Assembly: GCA_037447655.1 (NCBI GenBank)
Contig: JBBHKE010002410.1
Location: forward strand, 67,501-131,500
DNA: 64,000 bases
Reading direction: 5' to 3'
Origin: Zygnema cylindricum
Taxonomy: Eukaryota; Streptophyta; Zygnematophyceae; Zygnematales; Zygnemataceae
This document shows positions 11,083-22,792 of this stretch, piece by piece. The notes below the pieces were generated by a model. It saw nothing but the letters and a program-made list of their open reading frames with translations, was not told the origin of the DNA and did no database searches. A program made the translations under genes and the position numbers. Position 1 is the first letter of the stretch. Each line of letters starts with the position of its first letter.

Positions 11083-11458
11083 TTTAGATAGGGAAAAGCA
11101 ATGCAATATTTATTGGAAATAGGGACATATGAGTGCTCAGTGTTTTCAACTAAATAGAGGAGGGTCATCTTACTACTCGAAAAGAGGAGGATCATCTTTA
11201 CTACTCGGAAAGAGAAACAGGTCGAAGTAGACAACGAGGACGAGGTCGTGGAAGATTTGGACAATCACGTGGAGGAGGCCATCAAATCCACTATTCAGAT
11301 TTTCATGACGATCAAGGCGATAAGTCTCTAAATTTTTCTATGATGATGAAAGAAGATGGAAATGTTGTTCTCAATTCTGCAAATTCTGCATGTGGGAGTT
11401 AAAGTTTTAAAGACTGGATAGTTGATTTAGGAGCAACTCATCATGTTTGTAGTGTTCT

Positions 11459-11605
11459 TAGTTTGTTTACAGATTTGTGAAAGCTTACAGTTCCTAAGAC
11501 TATTACGGTAGCTAGTGGACATGTTGTCCTGATTAGTTTGTTTACAGATTTGAGAAAGCTTACAGTTCCTAAGACTATTACGGTAGCTAGTGGACATGTT
11601 GTCCC
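11459..11605 (+). repeat. 75-bp tandem duplication in the Copia protease region
   Basis: TAGTTTGTTTACAGATTTG begins at 11459 and again at 11534, and both copies run through GACATGTTGTCC. The second copy restores an open frame; the first has a TGA. Confidence 0.85.
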
Positions 11606-12441
11606 AATACATACAATGGGAACTGCCAGATTAGATTTACCTGTCAAGAATGTGAAGGGTCAACTTGTTGTGAAGAAATTGAATTTGAACAATACTTTGT
11701 ATTTTCATGATGGAGTTGTAAACCTTGTTAGTGTTCCTCGGATACAAAAGAATGGTGGTGGAGTAACCTAATTTGAAAATGGAAGAATAGTTTTACAAGA
11801 TAGAGAAGGAAATAAATTTGGAGAAATTTCTATAACTGATTGTTTTCAAAGTAAGCTAAAATGGATTAGACCACAGAAAAATCAGAGTTCAGTAATTTCA
11901 ATCAATGTTGTAATTTTTGAAATAAGAGATCTAAGTTTATGGCTTCATAGACTTTGTCATACTTCACAGTCTAATATAAAATATATGATGAAAAGTGCAA
12001 CAGTAGGAGGATTAAAGAGTGTATCCAGAGAGAAAGTTCAAGGTTGTAATGGTTGTAGCAAAAGAAAACAGATTAGAAAATCTCATCCTATCAAAAATGT
12101 GAAGTATAGAGCTAGTGCTCCCCTTGAGCTTGTTCGTGTAGACTTATGTGGAGATTTCAAACCAGTAAGTGTAGGAGTTCATAAGTATATCTTTGTAATT
12201 GTGGATGATTATAGTCGAAGGAGTTGGTATATTTGTTGAAACATAAGTTAGAAGTGTTATATAAGTTTCGAGAATTTGTTGTAATGGCTAATAGAGAAAC
12301 GGATAGAAACGTAAAAGCAGTTAGATCACATAATGGAGGAGAATTTGTTGCTTTTAAAAGCTTTTGTCGCAAAAAGAGGGATTAAGCAACAATTTATGGT
12401 TGCCTATTCACCTGATTTATGGTTGCCTATTCAGCTGAATG

Positions 12442-12660
12442 TAATGGAATTACTGAGAGAAAGAATACGACACTTCAAGAGATGGTTAGGGCTATGTTAC
12501 ATAGCACTAAACATAGTGTGAGGTTTTGGGGAGAAGCTGTTCTTAGAGCAAGTCTAATGGAATTACTGAGAGAAAGAATACGACACTTCAAGGGATGGTT
12601 AGGGCTATGTTACATAGCACTAAACATAGTGTGAGGTTTTGGGGAGAAGCTGTTATTAGA
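12442..12660 (+). repeat. 113-bp tandem duplication in the Copia integrase
   Basis: TAATGGAATTACTGAGAGAA occurs at 12442 and 12555, and both copies run to GGGGAGAAGCTGTT. 113 is not a multiple of three, so the duplication shifts the frame. Confidence 0.85.
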
Positions 12661-13378
12661 GCGAATTATATTTGTAACAGAAGACTAACTCCGGTTTTTG
12701 GAGATAACACGCCTGAAGAATTGTGAAATGGCAGGATTCCATCTGTTCGACATTTGAGGATTTGGGGATGCGGAGCCACTGTCTACATCGAGAAAATTAT
12801 CGAGCGGGAAAATTGAGTCCTAGATCTTGGATGGGTTTTTTTGTTGGGTATAGTCCAAATTCAAGTCAATACAGGATTTTCAATCACGCTACTCGAATGG
12901 TTGTCGAATCAAGGAATGTGGAGTTTCGCGAAGATTTGGCGAAAGCAATGAAGTTCATAAAATATAAGGTAGAAAGTTTGGATTTTGAGGAAGAGAGCGA
13001 TTTTGAGGAGTTCAAAATTAATGACAACAGTGACAAAGAGGAGGATGAAGAAATTCCATTGAAAAAGAAGAAATCTATTAAAGTTGGTAAGAAATCTGAA
13101 TCTTCCCAATTTGATTCTGAAAGCTTGATAAGTGAGAATGGAAGTCAAAGTTCTAAGTCTAGTGAAAGATCCCTTAGCAGACAAAGAAGTGAATGTAGTT
13201 TGCCATCTGTAAGTGAGAAGGGTGAAAGAGATGATGATGTTGAAGAAGAAGTTGTTGTTAGGAGAAGTAATCGAGCGAATAAAGGAAAGGCTCCTGAGAG
13301 ATTAACCCTTCATATGAATGCTAAAGATAAGTCGGTTAATTTTATTTCAGATGCTAGATTAAATGAGTTTCTTTTATA

Positions 13379-13947
13379 GCAATTACTGAGTGAGCCTCTG
13401 AATGGGGATCCTAAGTCCTATTCAGAAGCTGTTGCATCAAGTGATTGGAATGAAAAGTGGAAACCAGCTTTTGAGAAAGAACTTAAGTCTATTATTGATA
13501 ATGGAACATTTGAAGAAGTAGTTTTACCTGAGGGAAAGAAAGCTATTGATTCTAAATGGGTATTTAAGACTAAGACGGGTGCATCAGGTGAAATTATCAA
13601 ATATAAGGCAAGATTAGCTGGTAAAGGTTTTCAGCAGAAAGAAGGTATAGATTATACAGAAACATATGCACCTGTAGTTAAGTTTGATAGTTTAAGGATG
13701 ATTTGTTATTAAGTGTATGAAGTTGTTTTCAGATAGTATGTCTAGCATTGCATTGGCTAAGAATCCAGTGTTTCATAAGAGGACTAAGCACATTAGGATT
13801 CAGTGGCATTTTGTGAGAGATTTAGTTAATGCTGGTGAGATTGAGTTCGTCTTTGTGCCAACGGGTGAAGAAGCAGCTGACATGTTAACTAAAGCTGCTA
13901 TGTATGATGTCTTTGTGAGAGGAAGGCCTAAGTTAGGATTATTTTGA
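13379..13947 (+). pseudogene. pol: Copia reverse transcriptase start fused to RNase H end
   Basis: 13379-13710 encodes the RT N-terminus ([37 protein letters not shown]), then a stop. The next frame (13717-13947) jumps directly to the RNase H tail (DSMSSIALAKNPVFHKRTKH, EEAADMLTKA). The RT palm with its YVDD motif is absent, so a large internal deletion has occurred. Confidence 0.85.
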
Positions 13948-13990
13948 GTTTGATTAAGATTCTGTGTAGATTCAACATTGAGAGGGGGAT

Positions 13991-14633
13991 TGTTAGTGCG
14001 TACAATTTTTGAATCTACGTCTACGGAATGTTAGTTCGTAGTTAGTGTGGTTCAGATTTAGTCGTGCGTTTGTCCGCAGATTTTGGTCTTGTTTCGTATA
14101 GTTTGATTTTATATTTCGTGCGTGTACGTTTCGCGTGTACACGATTTGATTTGATTTGATTTATTTTGTTTCGTTTGATTTCTAGATTAGTACTTCGGGA
14201 AGTTTCGTTTCGCGCGACGTACGTCTAGTAGTTTCGTTTCGCGTCAGTTAAGTTGTCGTACAGAACTTTGTCAGTTTTGTTTCTAGTAGTTTCATTTTGT
14301 TTTGTACCACATTTACGTCTAAGTACATTTAGACACTTCAAGAGTTAATGTTCTAGATTGTTTCTACGGCTAAGTTATAAAGCCATTGTGTGAGTTAGAT
14401 TGTATAACAATTAGGAATCAATCAAGAGTCAATTAAGGAGGAATAAATTAAGAGAAGTGTAATGTTAAAGAATTGAGTTAATATGAGTTTATGTTATTGA
14501 GTATTTAATTTCTCACTATCTTGGATTACGCGCTTTTGATGTGTTGTAATGTTTGATTTCATTTTAATATCGCTTCCGCATTAAGATATAAAAGTATTTG
14601 TGAGCGCATTCCGATTGACTCTTATTCCTATCA
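13991..14633 (+). repeat. 3' LTR of the 9-14 kb Copia
   Basis: 643 bp, preceded by a polypurine tract; starts TGTTAGTGCG and ends CTATCA. About 47 bp shorter than the 5' LTR through internal indels. Confidence 0.85.
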
Positions 14634-16086
14634 CATATAATGTCTAGCGATATGCTGATGTGTCAAGGATCAAATTTTATTTAGAAAGAGCTTTTAGTCC
14701 TCATAATATAGCTTGCTCTCATGTCGTCTTGGCTCAACCATAAGTTTAAAATCTCTTTCTATTTCTCTCCTCTCTAAAGTGATTTCTACTCTTAATCACT
14801 ATAAAATGCTAATAGTTGGTTAGAGATTTCAGGTGAGAATGTCATTGCTCTATTTTAGATTGATTTTCTCAATGATAATTATCAGTCAGAAAAATCATGT
14901 ATTACCAAAATCTTTCTCCCAAGAAAAAAGAATTTAGGACTCCATTATCAACTAGCGACTTATCCCCTCTATGGACCAGCCAGGCGATCCGTCAACAGTT
15001 TTATACTTGGACCCACCATTGATCAACCTTGACTCTTGGCTTGCAAAAGAATGTGAAAACTTTAACCACCACATAACATTCTACCGATGAAAGCTACATT
15101 TTACTAGGTAACATTTCAATTCACAAAATTGGCGTCAATCAAAATTCGACTTCACACGAGCTGCGAGTAATAAATTCGTGCTCGGAACTACAGCAATTGA
15201 TTCTGTAACCGTACAAAAAAAAGCCAAGCCAAAACTGAACAGGCAAAAAAGTGAAATTAAACAACACAACATAAATGAAACAACAATTGACACATTAAAT
15301 CTTATCACTTTCTTACATTGTTCCTACTAAACAGCTTGTTTAATTTTCATAAAAGCCCTCTATCGACCTAGTTATGACGTATATTATTTCTTCCCACCTT
15401 CAAATGTAGTTCAGATGGAGTAGTGAAGTGACACTTGCATCTACTATTCTCCTTTGACTTTGTTAAGGCTATAAGGTCAAGATTACATTGGCTATAAGGT
15501 CAAGATTACATTTGCTCTTTAAGTTTGATTATACGGTTAAGTAAGCAACACGTTGATACATGTCGTATTGTGTGTAACACAAAAAGTTCAGCGTGAGTTT
15601 TTTCCAATCTTGTTTTTAAATTTATTGCTTATTTGTACTTACGAGCAATCAGTGTTTATGAAACAACCACAAGCTCTTCCCATGAAGACTCTTTTTGTCT
15701 CTCTTTCAAACACTTCACTGTCCAATCTGGGAAAAGTAAATCACATTTGTGCCATCAATCATAAGTCAAACGAATTCGATAAAAGCATACACGTCCAAGC
15801 TATAAGGAAACATCGTATTCCACAACTTTATCGATACTACATAAAATTCATACTCTATCATTACGCATATTCACATCAGAACATTATCCACACTCGAATA
15901 AAAGGTTCTTAAGTTTCTTATGTATGTATACCTACCAAACCCAAAACTTTTGACAATTAAAACGCAAACCCGCAATATTCCCAACACCAGAACCCAACTG
16001 CAACTTCTACATGAGTAGATGAGAAACCAAACACCTAAACTGAGACACGCAAGATCTAAACCGAAAACTTAAAGAAAAACTCCTCC
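14634..16086. other. Intergenic, no gene seen
   Basis: AT-rich. A short direct repeat (GGCTATAAGGTCAAGATTAC) lies near 15469-15515. The stretch 15340-15950 resembles 23810-24290 in the same orientation, so it is probably an old dispersed repeat. Confidence 0.4.
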
Positions 16087-16915
16087 TCACTTCTTGAACT
16101 CAAAGATGTCCGAATCTTTCTTGAGCTGCTTTACCACATCGTTTCCAACTTGGAAAGTGGACCTCAAAATGTCGTTAGGAATTCCCTCTGTGAGGAAATT
16201 GAGGTATTCCGTTTTGGGATAGTCGCAACTGTAGGCCCTCACTTGCTCCGCGCGACTGTCATTATCATTCTTTACCCAGTGGAGAATCCCCGCTGGAACC
16301 AACACCACATCCCCTTTACAGAAATTCCGCTCGAGAGTCTCCCCCTTGGGAGAGACCGCTCCCACTTTAACACATCCCTTCGTGACGAGCGCCATCTCCA
16401 CCGCACTGCGAGAACCGGACATTCATGTTAGTTAGAGTCAATTTTATTTTTACTTTAAGTTGTATCTTTAAAAAACCGTAGAAAGTAAAAGACAAAGAAG
16501 AAGACCGGAGAATAAAATAAGTTGAAAAAAAAAGCGTGGGGTGAAATGAGATCAAAGTAGATAAATAGGAAAAAGTCGTAAAAATCAAAAGGGAATTGTG
16601 AGGAAGGGTTGCTTACTCGGTGTGCACGTGAGGGGTGTTCACTGAGTTCTTCTCCATTTTCACCACACTAATAGAGACGCCCTGTCCCACAGCGCCTGAA
16701 ATACGGCCCCACGTGGCATACAAGGATCCGGCAGGAGTCTCAGTTCCGCTCTCCGTTAGCCCTCGCAGCACAAAGGAAACGTTTTCTGGAACGGGGTACG
16801 GAACGGACGTGGGGGTGGAGGAAGGCACTGGGTAAGTGCCTCCCGCCGCACACCCCATCACTAGAATAGAGGCGAAGAGGAGAGATAAAGAAGACTTTCC
16901 GTCAATGAAAGCCAT
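16087..16915 (-). CDS. Germin-like (cupin) secreted protein, two exons
   Basis: Exon 1 is 16915-16617 and exon 2 is 16405-16087 (stop included). The GTAAGC donor and CGCAG acceptor join in phase 2 to give a 205-residue protein. The N-terminus MAFIDGKSSLSLLFASILVM is a signal peptide, pointing to the apoplast. Germin box 1 is formed across the splice site: HVHTDAVEMALVTKG gives HxH(x)4E(x)5G. Box 2 is KGDVVLVPAGILHWVKNDN, giving G(x)5P(x)4H(x)3N. All four metal ligands (three His, one Glu) are present, so a Mn-binding cupin barrel is expected. Germin-like proteins include oxalate oxidases and superoxide dismutases, but activity cannot be told here. The start at MAFID is chosen because the signal peptide starts there and the paralogue shares it. 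A close paralogue lies divergently at 21101-22023. Confidence 0.92.
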
Positions 16916-17020
16916 TGCTTGACTGGTTGTTGGTTGAGACTTGAGAGAAAGAGAGATTTGTGGGATAAGGAAAGATTTCGAATTTTGAAATGACATGGTA
17001 TTAATTTACGCCTTCGGCGG

Positions 17021-17180
17021 TTTTATGCGCCGAGGAACAAAATTCGGGTCACAGAGAAAAGACTGCCGCGTTGACTTTCGATGAATTCGGTCTAAATGTG
17101 CGACGCGGCGATGAATGCCGTTACGTAACGGAAAGTGGTTCCGGCGGCGTCGATTTTGACTGGTGCTTGTCACGTCACTT
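17021..17180 (-). promoter_or_regulatory. Conserved promoter block of the minus-strand germin-like gene
   Basis: On the minus strand this holds a TGACGTGACA-type element (bZIP TGACG core), a GACGCCGCCGGAA block, TTTCCGTTACGTAACGG, and a TATA-like ATAAAACCGCCG about 106-112 bp before the ATG. The same elements in the same order precede the paralogue at 21101. Confidence 0.6.
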
Positions 17181-17967
17181 TGCCAAACCTCTTTTTGTGC
17201 GCTGAACCCGTAGAAGTGCAAGGGCATACTCCCATGTGACCTAAACTTAGTCTTGCTACTTTATTTTTTAGTGAAGATTTCACGTAGTACTTTCAAAGCG
17301 TTCCGCTGTAACGCAATTTAATCGTTACTTAAAATTGTGACGGAAATAAACGTGGGTGTACTTTGTGACGGCTGTAGACGACTACAAAACTTGCGACAAT
17401 TGATGGCGTTTAAAAAAATAGCGACGGTTGGTGGCGTGTAGTTTCTTTTGACATTGTAGAAGTTTAGTGTTTGTGATATTTTGACGACACGCTCACTTAT
17501 CATAGCGTCGACGTCATTAATTATATAACTTTCTAACATGGTTTTCCGATTCTGTTTATTCGTCCTTTCTTACACTCGTTGCTATCAAAATAAGCTCAAA
17601 GGCAGTTAAAAGTAATCTTGTTTAGAGATGTTTCATTTGATATTATTATTGTCGTTTTTCATCGCACGAGATGCGAGATAGACGCGGTACTGTAGTGGGA
17701 GAGGGAGAGAGAAAGAGTCAAGTACTTCGCTTTTGTGAAATGACATCCATTGCTCGAGACCCCTCCACGGTCCCATGCACAGAAAAAACTCCGTACAAGC
17801 TGGAAATGGAGACTAGTTTTATATTTTGGTACTCCGCGTACTGCAAAATAAAATTCAAAAACATCTGACGCGTGCGACAACGTTTGCCATTCGTTCATTT
17901 TTTTTCCCTTCTCATTGTGGAGAATGGCGAAAAATTCTCCCAATATAGGGTTACGCTATGTTGTTGA
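17181..17967. other. Spacer between the divergent germin-like genes, no gene seen
   Basis: No recognisable coding frame. It is followed by a run of small transposons that make up most of the remaining spacer. Confidence 0.4.
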
Positions 17968-18342
17968 TAGTGTTTTGTATCGGTAGGCATTCGCTGATAT
18001 CTGATATGCCTCTTTTTTTACCATACCGATAATCGATATATTGGCAAGGTATATCGGTACCGCTGTTATGGCGACAAAAAACCAATAGTATATGTTTTTT
18101 ATGGCAATAACACCGGTTTGATAACTATCGGCGATAACTCTGTACTCTGGTACGGAATGGATTGTGATAAATTTTCAAAAGCCCCCTCCCCTTTGCTACA
18201 TCTTCGTAGTCATTTCGTACATTATTTGTACAATAACTCCTTACTATTTTTACGAATACATCGGTACCCCTCAACGTTCAAAAATTAATAACTATCAGTA
18301 TTTGTTTTATCGCGATAAGTTTTGACTCGATACATAACAATG
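17968..18342. mobile_element. hAT-like remnant related to 32836-33730
   Basis: The left end TAGTGTTTTGTATCGGTA and right end (inverse CATTGTTATGTATCGA) resemble the ends of the element at 32836. The interior is rich in ATCGATA-type palindromes. No target duplication is visible, and a MITE abuts the right end. Confidence 0.45.
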
Positions 18343-18344
18343 TA

Positions 18345-18556
18345 CGCCACCAATCGTTATTAGCGTGTAAGTTTTTTTAGCGTATACGAATAATTAGCGT
18401 GGTTTACGCTAATTGGGAATTTGAAAATTTTCGAAGAAATCGTCTATTCTAATTAGGAATTAGGGTTTTTTAAAATAGTGTGGATAATTATATTTGAGAA
18501 TAAAAAAAAAATCGGGACGGAATTAGCGTACACAACGCTAATAACGATTGGCGGTG
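18345..18556. mobile_element. TA-flanked MITE, 212 bp
   Basis: Ends CGCCACCAATCGTTATTAGC and the inverse of CACCGCCAATCGTTATTAGC, with TA on both sides. Same family as 31472-31687. Confidence 0.75.
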
Positions 18557-18558
18557 TA

Positions 18559-19366
18559 GTACAGTACAATTTGAATTGTTATTGTCCTTATGAACGCTAA
18601 ATCGGTGCCCCAATTTTTTTAGGGTTTTACTTGAAATAGAATTACTAACACTAAACTTTTTTTTACGTTAATTAAGGTTCTAGTGAATTATCGTTAATAG
18701 TTATTATTTATGATTTTATTGAATAGTGTGGTGTACGAACGCGTTAGTCGGTACAAAATATTACTTTGTTTAGTAGAAAAGCGAAATATGGATTAAAATA
18801 AGGGAATTGATCATGACACTTACTGTTTTGGTTGCGCACAATCACTTACGTCATTTTGTCAAAGATTGTAAGTTTGAAGTATACATTGGTACAAGGAAAG
18901 TACCGTTAAGTCAAAATTTGACGTACAATCGGTTAGACAACTTTAACTTTCAAAATATTGTTTCAACCGCTTAAAATTTTGCCGCGCTTGCGAACGTCGA
19001 CCGTCATAATAAAATCAGCAATTCACACTGTCGGCCAAGGTTTAAGATAACAAAACTACAGCAACCACTTGTAAATAAAAGTGTTGCGCACAGTCACTTT
19101 CTGTCTTTACGTGAGCTCCACGGTTAAAGCACATGTTGGATTTTAACTTAGCCGCAAAATTGAAATTTAATCGTCAAGCGTTACATTGAACTTAGACGCA
19201 AATTGAAATGAAACCTTTTAAAACTGAAGTACTATAAGTGTTGTACTTAAATATTAAAATGCACGAAACGAAATAAACTTTGTACACATAATAAAAAAGT
19301 TTAGTATTGTGTACAAAGTTTATTTTATTTCGTGTGTTTTAATATTTCCGTACAAGACTTATAGTA
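18559..19366. other. Intergenic, no gene seen
   Basis: Contains an imperfect inverted repeat around 19258-19345 (AATGCACGAAACGAAATAAA against TTATTTTATTTCGTGTGTTT), perhaps the arms of another small element. No coding signal. Confidence 0.35.
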
Positions 19367-19859
19367 CACCGCGAATCGTAATTAGAGTAAATAAATTATT
19401 AGCGTTATCAACTCTAATTTGAGTAATCAACTGTTTTCAAAAAAAAAAAAAACTCTAATTTATCAATAACTCTAATTTGGGTATGGCATACAAGATTGTA
19501 CCATTCTAAGTGAAAAAGTACAAAAAAAGATTTAACATAACCACGCACGCATATGAATGTGCGCTCTAAAAAGGGGATGAAATCGGGTCGCCAAAAATCC
19601 CGTTCGCACATATTTGTTCGACAACGTGGTCAACCGTGTGAACGTACAATTTGTGTACGATTTGTCAGATTTTGCACGATTACCTTTATTAGTGTAAACA
19701 TCTTTATGGTGAGTTTTTTTTTGGAAAAACCCAAATTAGAGTTAGTAAAAAATTAGAGTAAATGTTTTTTTTGAAAATTTTGAAATTCCCAATTAGAGGT
19801 AATAACACTATTTTTTTTTTACGCTATTTATTTCTTTACGCTAATTGCGATTCGCGGTG
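19367..19859. mobile_element. TA-flanked MITE, 493 bp
   Basis: Left end CACCGCGAATCGTAATTAGA; the right end is the inverse of CACCGCGAATCGCAATTAGC. TA duplication at 19365-19366 and 19860-19861. No coding capacity. Confidence 0.75.
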
Positions 19860-19938
19860 TAGTTGCTGAGCATAGTTAGAATTTTTTATTTTGACATCGT
19901 ACAGGATATTAAAATTCGTACACAATATTGTTCCAAAT

Positions 19939-20244
19939 CATAGTTCAAAAGTAGGCGTTTTTATGGTAGGCCTTTGGTCGGCGCCTTTATCGTAAGTTGT
20001 GTTATGGGATTTTCATGTGATCTTCTTAGAACGCTACTTTGATCAGGGTCCGTCCGATCGTCCGAATCTGACGGTGTAAGTAAAAAATTTTGGTCCGAAT
20101 GTTTTAATTGGTCCAATTTTTGGTCCAAATGTTTTAATTGGTCCGAATAGGTCCGAATACAATATGGGTCTTAAGGTCATATTTTATGTTTTGCATACAA
20201 TAGGCATATTGTATGGGACTACTTTCACCTACTTTTGAACTATG
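19939..20244. mobile_element. hAT-like small element, 306 bp
   Basis: Inverted ends CATAGTTCAAAAGTAGG and CCTACTTTTGAACTATG. Flanks TTCCAAAT and TTCCAAAC match at seven of eight bases, consistent with an 8-bp hAT-type duplication. It holds internal repeats of GGTCCGAATGTTTTAATTGG. Confidence 0.65.
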
Positions 20245-20251
20245 TTCCAAA

Positions 20252-20733
20252 CATAGTTGTTCAAATCGCGCGATTTTTTCCTTTTTTCCGATTAAAACGT
20301 TTAATTCGTGACTTTTGAATAAATCGGAAAAAAACGCGATGTACTTTCTGTCCGGTAAACTGAACGGAGAATTTACGGAAACTGTACGGTTTGCACAGTA
20401 ATTGTACGGTTTTGTACCAAAAAAGTACGAAACTTGACTAAAAGATACGTTGCACTTCGTAGTACTTTCTGTCCGGTAAACTGAACAGAAATTTAACGGG
20501 AAACGTACGAAAGTGTACCAAAAATGTACGGACTATGACGAAAAGAGACGGAAACTGTACGAAAAATGTACAAACTGCGGGATATGTAAAATTTATTTTT
20601 GTTTACATGTACGGAATAGTACGGACGAAAATTCATTAACGATTTTTACGATTTTTTCAAAAGGTTCAATGCGTTTGTTACGTATAATTCGTCGCGATTA
20701 GATCGTTCGCACGAAACGCCGTGAACAACTATG
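20252..20733. mobile_element. hAT-like non-autonomous element, 482 bp
   Basis: Starts CATAGTTGTTCAAATCGCGC and ends CGTGAACAACTATG. Perfect 8-bp target duplication GTTCCAAA (20244-20251 and 20734-20741). A second copy with its own perfect 8-bp duplication is at 31746-32208. No transposase. Confidence 0.88.
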
Positions 20734-20825
20734 GTTCCAAATGAAAGCTCAAACTTAAGGATAGCGTTCGTACACCCTTCGTACATTTTGTTCGTCGGCT
20801 TCTGCACGCCAAAGAGTACTGGCAG

Positions 20826-21009
20826 CGTGACGTGACAGGTACAGTACCCGTCGCCATCGGCGCCGCCGGAAGCAGTTTCCGTACCGTAACGGAATTTGGC
20901 TAAGCGTCGCGCGTGGCAGCCGAGCGCAGCGATTCGCCAGCATCGAAAGGTAAGCCGGCGGCCGCTGCGCGCCACCGCAATTTGCTCCCAAGGCGAATAA
21001 AACCGCCGG
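20826..21009 (+). promoter_or_regulatory. Conserved promoter block of the plus-strand germin-like gene
   Basis: GTGACGTGACAGG, GCGCCGCCGGAAGCA, TTTCCGTACCGTAACGG and AATAAAACCGCCGGAAGG occur in the same order as upstream of the minus-strand paralogue. The ATAAAA lies ~100 bp before the ATG and could be the TATA box. Conservation amid otherwise diverged spacer suggests function. Confidence 0.6.
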
Positions 21010-21100
21010 AAGGAGGAATTTGATACCATCTCACTTCAAACTTCGAAATTTTTTCCTTCTCCTACAATTCTCTCACTCTCAACCAACAACCAGACAAGCA

Positions 21101-22023
21101 ATGGCTTTCATTGACGAAAAGTCTTCTTTATCTCTCCTCTTCGCCTCCATTCTAGTGATGGGGTGTGCGGCGGGAGACACCTACTCAGTGCCTCCCTCCT
21201 CCCCCACGTCCGTTCCGTACCCCGTTCCCCAAAACGTGTCGTTTGTGCTGCGCGGACTGAAGGACAGCGGAACAGTGACGCCGGCCGGATCGCTGTTTGC
21301 CACGTGGGGCCGCCTCTCAGGCGCTGTGGGGCAGGGCGTCTCCATTGCTGAAGTGACAATGGAGAAGAACTCCGTCGACACCCCTCACGTGCACACCGAG
21401 TAGGCATCCCTTTCTCACACTCCCCTTCTAATTTTTCAAACTTTTCCCTACTTATCTACTTTGTTCTCATCACCCGCTTCGTTTTTCCTTCCACTTGTTT
21501 TTGTCTTTCGATCTGCTGTATTTACTTCCTATGGTTTTTCTTAGATACAAAGCTCTACCTTGACTTTGACTTTTAAAGTGTGTACTATATATAAGACACA
21601 TTTAGAGTGCAAAGTGCTATAAGGAACAGTGAAAAGTTTTTGTTAAGACACAAAGCTCTACGGTGACTTTGACTTTGACTGCCATGGGTGTCCGGGTCTT
21701 GCAGTGCGGCGGAGATGACTCTCATCACGAAGGGATGCATTAAAGGGGGAGTGTACACACCCAGGGGGGAGCTCATTGAGAATGTTTTGTGTAAAGGGGA
21801 TGTGGTGTTGGTTCCAGCGGGGGTTCTTCACTGGGCAAAGAATGATAATGACAGTCGCGCTAAGAAACTGAGGGCATACAGCAAGGACTTTCCCAAAACG
21901 GAATACCTCAATTTCATTGTAAAGGGAATTCCTGGCGACATTCTGATGGCCACTTTCCAAACCGGAAATGATGTGGTAAAGCAGTTCAAGAAAGATCTTG
22001 ACATCTTTGAGTTTCAGAAGTGA
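21101..22023 (+). CDS. Germin-like (cupin) secreted protein, paralogue, two exons
   Basis: Exon 1 is 21101-21399 and exon 2 is 21705-22023. The exon lengths (299 and 319 bp) are identical to those of the minus-strand paralogue. The donor is GA|GTAGGC, slightly off consensus, and the acceptor is TTGCAG. The signal peptide is MAFIDEKSSLSLLFASILVM. Box 1 spans the junction (HVHTDAAEMTLITKG) and box 2 is KGDVVLVPAGVLHWAKNDN, so all metal ligands are kept. The C-terminus DIFEFQK parallels DIFEFKK in the paralogue. The intron carries a duplicated segment (ACAAAGCTCTAC...GACTTTGACTTT at ~21545 and ~21650) enclosing TTTAGAGTGCAAAGTGCTAT. That motif recurs near 25314-25332, so the intron has taken a small insertion. 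Confidence 0.92.
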
Positions 22024-22448
22024 GGAGTACGCGTTCCTCTCCCTTGAATTCAAAGAAAAATGGGACAGGTTTTTGAATGAATCCATGGATCCACAAGCTC
22101 GAGTTAGTCAACATGTTGCCGGTTTTGATCTGGTTTACCCTGGTCTAGGTTTTCGGTTTATCATCTATGGGTAGAAAATCCAGTTGGGTTCCAGTGTGTG
22201 TCAGTGTGAGTATAGAAATTTGTAAAAGATTTTCGGTTTTGTAGGTAGAAAAACATAAGTGACTTATGAATGGTTGAATGTAGTCTGGAAAATGTAACAA
22301 TGTAGGAATGTGTGAAAAGTATATAATATCGAAATGTTGTGAAGTATGATTTTACGTTTGTAAGAAAAACCAATTGTGTTAGTGGATTGATGATGCATGC
22401 TTTTGGGAAATTTGCATTTGATTTGTAATTGATTACACAAATGCCATG
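22024..22448. other. 3' flank of the germin-like gene, no further gene
   Basis: Likely 3' UTR, then AT-rich spacer. No recognisable coding or RNA signal before the TRIM. Confidence 0.4.
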
Positions 22449-22504
22449 TGTTAAGATTCCTAGAATCGGGGGATAGAATGGACGATCCCAATGAAGGGAT
22501 TGAT

Positions 22505-22575
22505 GAGCCGGCCAGGATTTGAACCTGGGACCTTTCACTTAAGCTGCGAACGCACTACCACTGTGCCACCAGCTC
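22505..22575 (-). ncRNA. tRNA-like sequence in 3' LTR of TRIM copy 2
   Basis: 71 nt that fold as a complete cloverleaf: acceptor GAGCTGG/CCGGCTC, D arm GCAC/GTGC, anticodon stem TTCGC/GTGAA, T arm CCAGG/CCTGG with loop TTCAAAT. The A box is TGGCACAGTGG and the B box GGTTCAAATCC. The anticodon loop is AGCTTAA; read by position, the triplet is CTT, but position 33 is G instead of T. Function as a promoter seems likelier than function in translation. Confidence 0.75.
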
Positions 22576-22792
22576 GGATGTTACGCTGGTGGGTCCATTT
22601 TTATATAGGTTTTAGTGTGGTTTACACCACAATTCCGGGTACTGAGCGGTACAATTTTTGTACGTCAACACCCCCCCTCGAGAGGTAGCCGGTCATAATA
22701 GTCCATGTAAACCTGGTCCCCCTGGCTCTGATACCATGTTAAGATTCCTAGAATCGGGGGATAGAATGGACGATCCCAATGAAGGGATTGAT

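Larger units (their letters stand above)
11400..13378 (+). pseudogene. pol: Copia protease and integrase, broken
   Basis: The protease motif reads DLGATHHVC, where Copia proteases have DSGA, so the catalytic Ser neighbour is changed. The GAG-pre-integrase region (LWLHRLCHTS) and the HHCC-type C...C (GCNGCSKRK) lie near 11940-12065. Integrase core pieces are DLCGDFKP and VDDYSRRSW, then the frame stops; TERKNTTLQEM and RFWGEAV follow. From 12723 a 218-residue frame holds the integrase C-terminal region (GFFVGYSPNSSQYRIFN) and an acidic/Ser-rich linker. Two tandem duplications and several stops break it. Confidence 0.82.
9268..14633 (+). mobile_element. Decayed Ty1/Copia element with internal deletion of reverse transcriptase
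   Basis: LTRs at 9268-9957 and 13991-14633 (TGATAG/TGTTAG... to CTGTCA/CTATCA) flank gag, zinc knuckle, protease, integrase, the start of reverse transcriptase and the end of RNase H, in Copia order. The PBS (9960-9971) is TGGTATCGGAGC, one base off the initiator tRNA-Met 3'-end site. The polypurine tract AGAGGGGGAT lies just before the 3' LTR. The LTRs differ at many positions, so insertion is old. No convincing target duplication was found (GTATC versus CATAT). Confidence 0.88.

Noticed and set aside
9263-14638. Target-site duplication for the 9-14 kb Copia
   Set aside because: GTATC and CATAT do not match; the ends are probably eroded.
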